From contig CAVOGV010000036.1 of NCBI GenBank assembly GCA_963695445.1, positions 1 to 64,000 of the forward strand: DNA of 64,000 nt, read 5' to 3'. A program made the translations under genes and the position numbers. The notes beneath the pieces were generated by a model that was not told the DNA's origin, did not search any database, and worked only from the letters and a program-made list of their open reading frames with translations. The DNA comes from Thiohalocapsa sp963695445. Its GTDB lineage: Bacteria > Pseudomonadota > Gammaproteobacteria > Chromatiales > Chromatiaceae. This document shows positions 1 to 8,301 of the stretch, in pieces (the first letter of the stretch is position 1; every line of letters begins with the position of its first letter).

Positions 1-147
1 AGGGCGAGCAGACCAGCCCCGGTGGGCGGCGGATACGGTTGTTGCGGCTATAGGATGGGCAAAGCGCAGCGTGCCTAACGTCTGTCGCGGGTAACCGAAT
101 GGATTCGCTTATGCCGATGGGTTCCACCTGGTTGCCAATGACCGTCC

Positions 148-178
148 CCTTTCGCGTGTTTCGCGCATTTCGTAGTTC
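148..178. repeat. Half copy of an inverted-repeat element
   Basis: TTCGCGTGTTTCGCGCATTT followed by CGTAGTT matches one arm of the complete inverted repeat at 61778-61869, whose left arm reads AACTACGAAACACGCGAAAA. No opposite arm is visible between position 1 and 148, so this is either a solo arm or its partner lies outside the window. Confidence 0.6.
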
Positions 179-338
179 CAAAAAGAAGATCTCGTTGTCA
201 TTGTAGCTGCCGTTGTCGCTTGTCGAAATACTCGTCGATCGCGGGAGGACGGCCAGTTACCCGACCGGGACTTGCACCCGGTAAGAAGCGCCGAGCTTAC
301 TGGCCCCTACTTTTTTCTGCGGAACTGAAATTCTTTTC

Positions 339-470
339 TATACTCTTAAGTTACAAGCGCCGCGAGGCGCGGGTTCGGCGGGCTCCCCCTCCCGCCGGGC
401 TCTCTTCCCGGTCACTGGACCGGGAGATGGTTGCCCCGGCGCCTTCCCCCGACGCCGGGGCTTCTTTTTG
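339..470 (+). ncRNA. Candidate small structured RNA upstream of gshB
   Basis: A -10-like TATACT (339-344) is followed by four consecutive GC-rich hairpins: GCGCC/GGCGC near 357-370, GGCGGG/CCCGCC near 377-398, CCCGGTC-ACTG-GACCGGG near 407-424, and the terminator hairpin at 433-461 with a T-rich tail. No convincing ORF with a start and ribosome site covers the stretch. Seen: promoter-like hexamer, stems and terminator. Inferred: a transcript of about 115-120 nt. It could instead be the 3' end of a longer transcript from outside the window. I do not recognise the RNA family. Confidence 0.4.
433..470 (+). terminator. Intrinsic terminator before gshB
   Basis: A nine-base stem GCCCCGGCG / CGCCGGGGC (433-441 and 453-461) is followed by CTTCTTTTTG. 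It would end transcription coming from the left and insulate gshB. Confidence 0.65.
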
Positions 471-556
471 TTGGCCCCTCGGGCTGAGAGATGGTCACCC
501 GGCGCCCTGTCATCTGGCTTCTCCGGCCGGAGCATGCAGTTCCGATGGCCGCCTCG

Positions 557-585
557 CTGACAGCCTTCAACGGCTGGGTTACACT
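557..585 (+). promoter_or_regulatory. Sigma-70-like promoter of gshB, possibly leaderless
   Basis: CTGACA (557-562), a 17-base spacer and TACACT (580-585) lie so that the expected transcription start falls at about 591-593, on the gshB ATG at 592. No Shine-Dalgarno sequence precedes the ATG. This suggests a leaderless gshB mRNA. Confidence 0.45.
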
Positions 586-591
586 GCCGCG

Positions 592-1575
592 ATGAAGCGA
601 GAAGTTGGTTTCGTCATGGACCCCATCGGGTCCATCAATATCAAGAAGGACAGCACATTTGCCATGATGCTGGCCGCGCAGCGCAGGGGGTGGGCGCTCG
701 CCTACATGGAACCCGGCGACCTGTTCCTCATGGATGGCGAGGTCAGCGCCAGCGTTCGCAGCGTCGACGTGCGCGACGATGCCGAGGACTGGTACAGCCT
801 CGGTGAGCCGCGGACGCTTCCGCTACAGTCCCTCGACGCGGTGCTCATGCGCAAGGACCCGCCCTTCGACATGGAATATGTCTACACCACCTATCTGCTG
901 GAACTGGCGCGAGACGCGGGCTGCCTGGTGGTGAACGACCCGCAGATCTTGCGCGACGCCAACGAGAAGGTCTACGCGGCCCACTTCCCGCAATGCTGCC
1001 CGCCGCTCACCGTCACCCGGCGCGCCGAGCGGCTGCGACAATTTCTCACGGCGCACACCGACGTGATCCTCAAGCCGCTGGATGGCATGGGCGGACGCTC
1101 CATTTTTCGCGTTCGACAGGGCGACCCGAACACGGGTGTGATCATCGAGACCCTGACCGACTACGGCCGGCGCTTTTGCATGGCTCAGCGCTATATTCCA
1201 GAGATCGAACAGGGCGACAAGCGTGTGCTGATCGTCAACGGCGAGCCGGTGCCGCATGTGCTGGCCCGCATTCCCGCCGGCGGCGACTCCCGCGGCAACC
1301 TGGCCGCCGGCGCCCGCGCCGAGACCCGGCCGCTGTCGGCCCGCGATCGCTGGATCGCGGAGCAGGTAGGACCGACCCTGCGTGAACGTGGCGTCCTCTT
1401 CGCCGGACTCGACGTCATCGGCGACTGGCTCACCGAAATCAACATCACCAGCCCGACCTGCATCCGCGAGATCGACCGCGACTGCGGCACCGACATCGCC
1501 GGCGATCTGATGCAGGCCATCGCGGAACGCCTCGATGCGACGCTGATCGCCGTCCGCACCCGGCGCGGCGCCCAC
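592..1575 (+). CDS. gshB: Glutathione synthetase
   Basis: ATP-dependent ligation of gamma-glutamylcysteine and glycine to glutathione, in the cytoplasm. The ATG at 592 gives the usual start MKREVGFVMDPIGSINIKKD. The ATP-grasp fold is recognisable from VILKPLDGMGG (about residue 155), the MAQRYIPEI stretch, and the C-terminal EINITSPTCIREID signature. The family is about 315 residues long, so the GshB part should end near 1575. However, no stop codon occurs: the frame runs straight into the lipoprotein signal of the next gene (apbE). Either the stop was lost by an indel or the two are fused. The end given here is a domain boundary, not a stop codon. gshB next to tonB, yqgE and ruvX is common in Gammaproteobacteria. 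Confidence 0.9.
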
Positions 1576-2764
1576 AGACTCAGGCCCTGTTGCCGCCGAT
1601 ACGCACTGCCAATCTTGCTGCTGCCAATCTTGCTGCTAACAGCTCTGCTGGCCGGCTGCCGCGGTGCCGAGACCCCTGTCTACACGACACAATTCGTCGC
1701 CTTCGAGTCCGCTGTCGACCTCAGCATCGTCGGCATGCCCAAGCAGGAGGCGGTGGCCGCGACGGCGGAGGTCGAGAACGATTTCCAATTCATCAGCCAC
1801 GCGGTGCATGCCTGGAAGCCGGGGCCCATGGTCCGCGTCAACGAATTGCTGGCGACTGGCGAGCCGTTCGCGGCGCCACCGTCGCTACTCCCGCTGATCC
1901 GCCAGAGTCAGGTGCTGGCGCAGCAAAGTGACAACCTGTTCAACCCGACCATCGGCCACCTGCATGCGCCTTTGGGGCTTCCACACCGACCAGCCCGAAT
2001 GCCGGCCGCCGCCGGCTCCACGGGACATCGCCCGGTTGGTCAAGGCCGCCCCCACCATGGCGGACCTGTACCTGGATGGCATCATGCTGCAAAGCGACAA
2101 TCCGGCGGCAAAGCTCGACCTCGACGCCATCGCTACCGGCTACGCCATGGACCTGGCCATCGACAACCTGCGTGACCGGGGTGTGCGCAGCGCGATGATC
2201 AACGCCGGCGGCGACGTGCGCGCGATCGGCGACCGTGCCGGGCGGCCTTGGCGCGTTCCGATCCGTGACGCGGGTGGCTCGCGTGTACTCGGTATCATCA
2301 ATGTCAGCGGCGATGCCAGCGTCGTCACCAGCAACGACTATCGCCGCAACTTCGTCTATGAGGGTAAGACCTACCACCACGTGATCGACCCGCGCACGGG
2401 CTATCCGGCCGAGGGCGTGCATTCCGTCACGGTGTTCAACGACGGCCCCGCGACACTCGCCGATGCCGCCGCCAACGCGCTGATGGTGGCGGGGCTCGAT
2501 CGCTGGCAGGAGATCGCCGAGCGCATGGGCATCCGCTACGTGCTGCTGATCGACGACGCCGGTACCATTCACATGACGCCGGAGATGGCCGCGCGCGTCG
2601 AACTGCTCGACAGCAATTCCGATATCGCCATCAGCCCCATCCAGACCCCAACCTCCAACGCGGGAACGACGACGGCAGATCCGCCAGCAGCAGACCCGAC
2701 ACTGACCCCTGAAGCGAATCCGGCAACGACCGAAGCGCCAGCCGAGGGGTCCGCAGCGCGTTGA
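1576..2764 (+). CDS. apbE: FAD:protein FMN transferase, ApbE lipoprotein (frameshifted)
   Basis: ApbE transfers FMN from FAD to threonine in subunits of Nqr, Rnf and similar redox proteins, in the periplasm. The N-terminus has a hydrophobic stretch and lipobox LLAGC, so a lipoprotein is expected. Family motifs are the LDLDAIATGYAMD helix (the family usually has LDLGGIAKGYAVD), MINAGGDVRAIG, and the HHVIDPRTGYPA active-site loop. The frame changes by +1 near 1965, between NPTIGHL and RLWGFHTD; one extra C explains it. No ATG or good ribosome site marks the start, and the reading frame is open from gshB. The tail after about residue 330 is rich in Pro, Thr and Ala. Neither Nqr nor Rnf genes lie in the window, so the target is unknown. 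Confidence 0.8.
1606..1635 (+). repeat. Perfect 15-bp tandem duplication in the apbE signal peptide
   Basis: CTGCCAATCTTGCTG occurs twice back to back (1606-1620 and 1621-1635). It encodes a duplicated LPILL unit in the hydrophobic core of the lipoprotein signal, in frame. This looks like a replication-slippage product. Confidence 0.9.
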
Positions 2765-2773
2765 TGCCGTGCG

Positions 2774-3814
2774 ATGAGCGCAACCGATAAACCCAGCGCC
2801 CTGCCATCCTTCGGTGCGGGGGCCGCCACCGGCAACCGCCCCATGCTGTTGGCACTCTCCGGCGCGGTGCTGTTGCATGCCTTGCTGCTGTTCGGCGTCG
2901 GCTTCGAACTGCCCGAAGCCGGCCTTGATGATCGCGCCAACATCGAGGTCATGCTGATCACCCAGGCCGCACCGACACCGGACACGCCAGACCCCAACTC
3001 GATCAATGCCCAGGCGGACCGCGCCGGCGAGACCCTGATCCCACTGCCGGAGCTCGACGACCCGCAGCCAGAGCCGGTCATCGACGACGCTGACGGACCG
3101 ACAACGCAGGCAGCGGAGCCGCCGATAGAACCGCCGATTGAACCAATCGAACCGCCCGCTGATGCACCCGCACAAGAACTGGAGGTCGCGCCAAGACTGG
3201 AACCAGCGCCCGAACCGGACCCAGAGCCCGTATCCGAGCCCGAGCCAGAACCCGAACCGGAACCCGCACCAGAGCCAGAACCAGTCGCAGACCCCGAGCC
3301 CCAGCCGCCGGACATACTGAGCGCGGACGACTCGCCGCTGGTCGTGGAGTCGGCTCCCGTCGTCACCGCCGCCGATATCCTCGCCAGCCGCAACGACGAG
3401 ATCGCGCGCCTGACCGAGCGCATCGACGCCAAGACTCGGGCCTATCAGAGCCGCGCCCGACGCAAGGCCATCAGCACCAGCACGCGGGAATACCGCTACG
3501 CCTCCTACATGGAGGCATGGCGGCGCAAGGTGGAGCGCATCGGCAACCTGAACTATCCCGAAGAGGCGCGCCGCAAGGGTCTTTACGGCAACCTGATTCT
3601 GCACGTTTCAGTGCGCGCCGACGGCAGCCTCGAGGGGATTCGCGTGGTGCGCTCGTCGGGACAGGATCTGCTCGATCAGGCCGCCGTGCGCATCGTCGAA
3701 CTGGCTGCGCCGTTCGCGCCCTTCCCACCGGACATCGCCGCCGAGACAGACTTGCTCGATATCACCCGCACCTGGCAGTTCCAGCGCAACAACCAACTGG
3801 GCTGGGACAATTGA
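2774..3814 (+). CDS. tonB: TonB family energy transducer
   Basis: A 346-residue protein that would link the ExbB/ExbD proton channel in the inner membrane to outer-membrane receptors. Seen: one N-terminal membrane anchor (about residues 25-45, LLALSGAVLLHALLLFGVGF), a long periplasmic region of Pro-Glu and Pro-Asp repeats (about residues 95-185), a short charged helix, and the C-terminal TonB domain with YPEEARRKGLYGNLILHVSV and the DGSLEGIRVVRSSG turn. The ATG at 2774 is nine bases after the apbE stop, so it is probably cotranscribed. No exbB or exbD is in the window. A TonB in this gshB-linked position is frequent in Gammaproteobacteria. Confidence 0.9.
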   Translation: MSATDKPSALPSFGAGAATGNRPMLLALSGAVLLHALLLFGVGFELPEAGLDDRANIEVMLITQAAPTPDTPDPNSINAQADRAGETLIPLPELDDPQPEPVIDDADGPTTQAAEPPIEPPIEPIEPPADAPAQELEVAPRLEPAPEPDPEPVSEPEPEPEPEPAPEPEPVADPEPQPPDILSADDSPLVVESAPVVTAADILASRNDEIARLTERIDAKTRAYQSRARRKAISTSTREYRYASYMEAWRRKVERIGNLNYPEEARRKGLYGNLILHVSVRADGSLEGIRVVRSSGQDLLDQAAVRIVELAAPFAPFPPDIAAETDLLDITRTWQFQRNNQLGWDN

Positions 3815-4047
3815 CGCCGATGCCGCACCGCGCCCCGGACTGCCGCTGAGGCCACGGACATAGCGCGCACCGGTTCATCGGCGGGAATTTTTCACCAATC
3901 GAGCAAAGGCAGCGCCGCTTCGCGAAAATCTAAGCTAAAACAGCACGAACGAACGACCACTGACGACTGTCGCCTGAACCGATACCGGTGACCGACGCAC
4001 CGTTCGGTAGCGTGGCGCTTGCCTCCCGGCAAGGCGGTCTGGATACT

Positions 4048-4617
4048 ATGCCCATGAGCTTCGCCACCTCCCTGACCAACCACTTCCTGATCGCGATGCC
4101 GGGTCTGAAAGACCCGAACTTCTCGCGAACGGTGACCTATATCTGTGAGCACACGGACCAGGGCGCCATGGGCATCATCATCAACCGGCCCATGGACATC
4201 CGCCTCGGCGAGGTGCTCGACCAACTCGACATCGAAACCGTGGCACCCGGCGTGGCCGATGCCCAGGTGTATTTGGGGGGGCCAGTGCAGACCGATCGCG
4301 GCTTCGTCATCCATACCGGGTCCACCGAGTTCGACGCCACGCTAAGCGTGACGCCGGACATTCGCGTGACCACCTCCCGCGACGTGCTCGAGTCCATCGC
4401 CGAGGGCCGTGGCCCCGACCAACGGTTGATCGCGCTCGGTTACGCGGGCTGGAGCGGCGGCCAGTTGGAGGAGGAACTCAGCGCCAACGCCTGGCTGAAC
4501 GGCCCGGCGGACAGCAACATCATGTTCGCGATGTCCCCGGCCCAGCGCTGGCTGGCCGCGGCACAGTTGCTCGGCGTCGATCTGAACCTGCTGAGCGGCG
4601 AAGCCGGGCACGCCTGA
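4048..4617 (+). CDS. yqgE: YqgE/AlgH family protein
   Basis: A conserved protein of unclear biochemical role (AlgH in Pseudomonas), about 187 residues in the family and 189 here from the ATG at 4048. The ATG at 4054 is an alternative; AGGCGG at 4032-4037 favours 4048. The family core is plain: NHFLIAMPGLKDPNFSRTV, the YICEHTDQGAMGIIINRP stretch, VYLGGPVQTDRGFVIH, and the C-terminal ALGYAGWSGGQLEEEL. It precedes ruvX, its usual neighbour. Confidence 0.92.
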   Translation: MPMSFATSLTNHFLIAMPGLKDPNFSRTVTYICEHTDQGAMGIIINRPMDIRLGEVLDQLDIETVAPGVADAQVYLGGPVQTDRGFVIHTGSTEFDATLSVTPDIRVTTSRDVLESIAEGRGPDQRLIALGYAGWSGGQLEEELSANAWLNGPADSNIMFAMSPAQRWLAAAQLLGVDLNLLSGEAGHA

Positions 4618-4672
4618 GCGCGCCGCCTGCGGCCGCAACGGCATCTGCCGCGGACACACCGGAAACGACGCC

Positions 4673-5110
4673 TTGGCGACCCTGCTCGGTTTCGACTTCG
4701 GTACAGGCAAGATCGGCGTCGCCGTCGGTCAGACCATCTCCGCCACGGCCACGCCGCTCGCAACGGTGATCAACCGCGGCCAAAAACCGGATTGGACGCG
4801 CATCGAGGCCATCATCCGTGACTGGCAGCCCGACGCAGCCGTGCTCGGTCTGCCCTATCGCATGGACGACACCGAAGAGGACTGGAGCGAGCGCGTGCGC
4901 CGCTTCGCACGCCAGCTCGAGGGTCGTTTCGGACTGACGGTGCACCTCGTGGACGAGCGCCTCACCACCATCGAGGCAGAACGCGACCTGGCCGCCGCGG
5001 AGCGCGCCGGCTTCGCGGTCAGCCCCCACCGGCAATCCGGCAACGGCGACCTCGTGGACGCCTATGCCGCCAAGCTGATTCTGGAAACCTGGCTCAATGA
5101 GGAGCGCTAG
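4673..5110 (+). CDS. ruvX: Putative pre-16S rRNA nuclease YqgF/RuvX
   Basis: A 145-residue RNase H-fold protein thought to trim the 5' end of 16S rRNA. The start is TTG at 4673, giving an N-terminus that aligns with the family (ATLLGFDFGTGKIGVAVGQ). Acidic active-site positions can be seen in FDFG, in the VDERLTT motif and in the final GDLVDAYAAK helix. It lies between yqgE and pyrR on the same strand with short gaps. Confidence 0.92.
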   Translation: MATLLGFDFGTGKIGVAVGQTISATATPLATVINRGQKPDWTRIEAIIRDWQPDAAVLGLPYRMDDTEEDWSERVRRFARQLEGRFGLTVHLVDERLTTIEAERDLAAAERAGFAVSPHRQSGNGDLVDAYAAKLILETWLNEER

Positions 5111-5124
5111 ATGAGCAGTCCTGA

Positions 5125-5688
5125 ATGAGCAACAGCGACATCTTCAAGGACCCGGCGGCCGTCGACGCCGCGATCAGCGGCATGGCCGAACGCCTGCGCA
5201 GCCTGTTCGCCGAACGCCGCATCGAACGCCCGCTGATGATCGGCATCCATACCGGCGGCGTCTGGGTCGCGGAGCGGCTGCACGCGCTGCTGGGCCTGCC
5301 AGACCCGCTCGGGCATCTCGATATCTCGTTCTACCGCGACGACTTCACCCGCGTGGGCCTGCACCCGCAGGTACGACCATCGCACCTGCCCCTGCCGGTG
5401 GACGACCGCCATATCTGCCTGGTGGACGACGTGCTGCAATCCGGCCGCACCATCCGTGCCGCGCTCAACGTGCTGTTCGACTATGGCCGGCCGGCCTCCG
5501 TGGCACTCGCGATCCTGGTCGAGCGCGACGGCCGCGAGTTACCCATCCAGCCCGATGTGGTCGGCCTGCAGGCGCGGCTTGGCCCCGACGAACAGCTCCG
5601 GCTCGTCGGCCCAGACCCACTGCTGCTGGAGCGCGGACTCACTCCGAAGGAGCGCCGCCGCGCTGGCCAAGGCAGCAGTGAGAGCTGA
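5125..5688 (+). CDS. pyrR: PyrR-type pyrimidine regulator / uracil phosphoribosyltransferase
   Basis: A phosphoribosyltransferase-fold protein of 187 residues. In the family it binds UMP and pyr mRNA and often has uracil phosphoribosyltransferase activity. The PRPP loop ICLVDDVLQSGRT is present, as are PLMIGIHTGGVWVAERL and DISFYRDDFTRVG. It starts at 5125, and a near-duplicate ATGAGCA lies 14 bases upstream. Its TGA (5686-5688) is followed after one base by the pyrB ATG, so translation is likely coupled. No attenuator was identified. Confidence 0.93.
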   Translation: MSNSDIFKDPAAVDAAISGMAERLRSLFAERRIERPLMIGIHTGGVWVAERLHALLGLPDPLGHLDISFYRDDFTRVGLHPQVRPSHLPLPVDDRHICLVDDVLQSGRTIRAALNVLFDYGRPASVALAILVERDGRELPIQPDVVGLQARLGPDEQLRLVGPDPLLLERGLTPKERRRAGQGSSES

Positions 5689-5689
5689 C

Positions 5690-6688
5690 ATGGACAGCGG
5701 CAACATCCAACTCGACGAGCAGGGTAACCTGAAGCATTTCCTGACCATCGACGGCCTCGATCGCGCCCTACTGACCGAGATTCTGGACCGTGCCGAGGGC
5801 TTTCTCAGCGTCGCCCAGCAGGCGGTCAAGAAGGTGCCGCTCTGCCGCGGCAAGATCGTCGCCAACCTGTTCTTCGAGACCAGCACCCGCACCCGCACCA
5901 CCTTCGAGCTGGCCGCCAAGCGGTTGTCGGCGGATGTGCTCAATCTCAACATCAGCACCTCGGCCACGGCCAAGGGCGAGACGCTGCTGGACACGTTGCG
6001 CAACCTCGAGGCCATGCACGTGGACATGTTCGTGGTGCGTCACGCCGACAGCGGCGCCGCGCACTTCATCGCGACCCATGCGGCACCCCACGTCAGCGTC
6101 ATCAATGCGGGCGATGGTCGGCATGCGCATCCCACCCAGGGCATGCTCGACATGTTCACCATCCGCCGTCACAAGGGCCGTTTCGAGGGCCTCACGGTCG
6201 CCCTCGTCGGCGACGTGCTGCACTCGCGCGTGGCGCGCTCCCAGATCTCGGCCCTGAATACCCTTGGCGCCCGCGAGGTACGCATCATCGCGCCGAGCAC
6301 GCTGGTGCCGACCCGGGCCGAAGAGGCCCTTGGCGTGCGCGTCTTCCACGACCTGCGCGAGGGCGTGCGCGACGCCGACGTGATCATCCTGCTTCGGCTC
6401 CAGCGCGAGCGCATGGATGGCGGCTTCTTACCCAGCGAGCACGAATACTTTTACCTGTTCGGCCTCACCGAAAAGCGACTGCAAGGGGCCAAACCGGATG
6501 CCATCGTCATGCACCCCGGCCCCATCAATCGTGGCGTCGAAATGGACTCGCAGGTGGCCGACGGCGAGCGCTCGGTGATTCTGGAGCAGGTCAGCAACGG
6601 CTTGGCGGTGCGCATGGCGGTGATGTCCATGTGCATGGGCGCCCAACACCTGTCCGCGAGCACTCCCGCGACGGAGGTATTCGCTTAG
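5690..6688 (+). CDS. pyrB: Aspartate carbamoyltransferase catalytic subunit
   Basis: Condenses carbamoyl phosphate and aspartate in pyrimidine synthesis; 332 residues. The carbamoyl-phosphate loop is FFETSTRTRTTFE; HPTQGMLDMFTI and the aspartate-domain HPGPINRGVE are also present. The first 15-20 residues form an N-terminal extension, as in the pseudomonad class whose PyrB assembles with a dihydroorotase-like partner. The ATG at 5690 follows the pyrR stop by one base. Confidence 0.95.
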   Translation: MDSGNIQLDEQGNLKHFLTIDGLDRALLTEILDRAEGFLSVAQQAVKKVPLCRGKIVANLFFETSTRTRTTFELAAKRLSADVLNLNISTSATAKGETLLDTLRNLEAMHVDMFVVRHADSGAAHFIATHAAPHVSVINAGDGRHAHPTQGMLDMFTIRRHKGRFEGLTVALVGDVLHSRVARSQISALNTLGAREVRIIAPSTLVPTRAEEALGVRVFHDLREGVRDADVIILLRLQRERMDGGFLPSEHEYFYLFGLTEKRLQGAKPDAIVMHPGPINRGVEMDSQVADGERSVILEQVSNGLAVRMAVMSMCMGAQHLSASTPATEVFA

Positions 6689-6734
6689 GCCGGCGGCAGA
6701 ACCGGACCCAAGAAACTGGTCAAGGACTTCCCCC

Positions 6735-6835
6735 GCTGTCGTTATCGTTGCCGTTGCGTTGTCGTTGTCGTTGTCGTTGTCGTGTCGTCGTTGTCGTTGG
6801 CCAGGATGCTACGATTACGACAACGACAACGAAAT
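6735..6835. repeat. GTTGTC-type inverted repeat element, copy 1
   Basis: A run of GTTGTC units (CGTTGTCGTTGTCGTTGTCG and variants, 6735-6799) is followed after about 18 bases by CGACAACGACAACGA (6818-6832). The two arms can pair into a hairpin. The element lies between pyrB and pyrC' on no coding frame. Copies at 26465-26608 and 27708-27893 share the same arms but differ in the interior. Confidence 0.8.
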
Positions 6836-6933
6836 ATCGTCAACAGTTTGTTCAACATTTGCGGAGTAAGGGACTCAATGGGTAAGTTGCTCACGCCAAG
6901 GCCACTCACCACGACAGTTCTGCATCGGACAGG

Positions 6934-8229
6934 ATGAAACAACCCAAGACCCTGACCATCCGCGCGGGCCGTGTCATCGACCCGGCAAATGGCGTCGACA
7001 CGATCGTCGATCTGCATATCGCCAATGGCCGTATCGTCGCCGTCGGCGAGGCGCCGGCAGGCTTTGAGGCCAAGAAGGTCATTGATGCCAGCGGACTCGT
7101 GGTTTGTCCGGGATTGGTCGATCTCTGCGCCCGCTTGGGCGAGCCGGGTTTCGAGCAAAAGGCCACCATCGCGACCGAGACGCGCGCCGCTGCCGCCGCC
7201 GGCATCACCACGCTGTGCTGCCCGCCGGACACGCTGCCGCCGGTCGACACGCCAGCGGTCGCGCGGCTGATCATGCAGACCGCGGACGCGCGGGGATTCG
7301 CTCGTGTGCTGCCCGCTGGCGCCCTAACGCAGCGGCTCGAAGGCGTGCAGATCAGCGAGATGGCGGCATTGCAGCGCGCCGGCTGCCCGGTCATGAGCAA
7401 CGCCGACCGCCCGATCCGCAATACCCGCGTGCAGCGGCGCGCGCTGGAATACGCCTCCACCTATGGGCTGACCGCGTTCCTGCACCCGGCGGACGCCTAT
7501 CTGAGCGAGGGCGGCCTGGTGCACGAGGGGCTGCTCAGCACCCGACTCGGCCTGCCCGGCATCCCCGATGCGGCCGAGACCGTGGCGGTGGCCCGGGACC
7601 TGGCCCTGGCCGAGCAGACCGGCGCGCGTATCCATTTTCGCGGCCTGTCCACGGCGCGCGCCACCGAGATGCTGGCTGAGGCGCGTGGCCGCGGCATCCC
7701 CGTCAGCGCCGACGTCAGCGCGCACCAGTTATTCCTGACCGAGCACGACCTGACCGGCTTCAACGCCAACGCCCACGTGATCCCGCCCCTGCGCACCCTG
7801 GCGGACCGCGATGCGCTGCGCTCGGCGGTGGCCGCGGGCGAGATTGCGGCGATCTGCTCCGATCACCAGCCCCACGAACCGGATGCCAAGCTGGACCCCT
7901 TCCCACAGACGGAACCCGGCATCTCCGCGCTGGAAACCCTGCTACCGTTAACGCTGCGACTGGTGCGCGAAGGCGTGCTGGAGTTGGCTGCCGCGATTGC
8001 CTGCCTGACCTGCAACCCAGCCCGCATCTTGGGTCTGCCGCTTGGACGACTGCAGCCCGACACGGCGGCCGATGTCTGCATCTTCGATCCGGACGCCTGC
8101 TGGCAACCCGGGCCGGACACGCTGCTGAGCCGTGGGCACAACACCCCGTTTATGGGTGTCGAGATGGTGGGGCGAGTGCAATGGACACTGCTTGCCGGGC
8201 GGGTCGTGTTCGACCGCGGCCCAAGATAA
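6934..8229 (+). CDS. pyrC': Dihydroorotase-like non-catalytic subunit of aspartate carbamoyltransferase (PyrC')
   Basis: A 431-residue amidohydrolase-fold protein of the dihydroorotase family. Active enzymes carry an HxH zinc motif in G(L/I)(I/V)D-x-H-x-H-LREPG. Here the segment reads GLVDLCARLGEPG, so both histidines are lost. The usual HICHVST region is IHFRGLST, again without the zinc histidine, while SDHQPH is kept. The protein should therefore be inactive. In pseudomonads such a PyrC' (PyrX) is needed as a scaffold for the PyrB dodecamer, and its position behind pyrB supports the same role. An active dihydroorotase must lie elsewhere. Confidence 0.88.
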   Translation: MKQPKTLTIRAGRVIDPANGVDTIVDLHIANGRIVAVGEAPAGFEAKKVIDASGLVVCPGLVDLCARLGEPGFEQKATIATETRAAAAAGITTLCCPPDTLPPVDTPAVARLIMQTADARGFARVLPAGALTQRLEGVQISEMAALQRAGCPVMSNADRPIRNTRVQRRALEYASTYGLTAFLHPADAYLSEGGLVHEGLLSTRLGLPGIPDAAETVAVARDLALAEQTGARIHFRGLSTARATEMLAEARGRGIPVSADVSAHQLFLTEHDLTGFNANAHVIPPLRTLADRDALRSAVAAGEIAAICSDHQPHEPDAKLDPFPQTEPGISALETLLPLTLRLVREGVLELAAAIACLTCNPARILGLPLGRLQPDTAADVCIFDPDACWQPGPDTLLSRGHNTPFMGVEMVGRVQWTLLAGRVVFDRGPR

Positions 8230-8301
8230 AGATTCGAGCAGCTAAGGGAAGGTAACGCCGCGATCAAGGGATTGCCCCGATAGCAGTTCGCCGCCCGCGG
8301 C

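Noticed and set aside
250..300. Group II intron or tRNA-like signal (on the minus strand CCGGGTGCAAGTCCCGG)
   Set aside because: A five-base stem with a TGCAAGT loop alone is not enough; no acceptor, anticodon arm, domain V or reverse transcriptase was found.
1940..3604. Long minus-strand open frame opposite apbE and tonB
   Set aside because: It is antisense to two recognised genes and its composition (runs of Arg, Trp, Gly) mirrors their Pro/Glu repeats. It is a product of GC bias.
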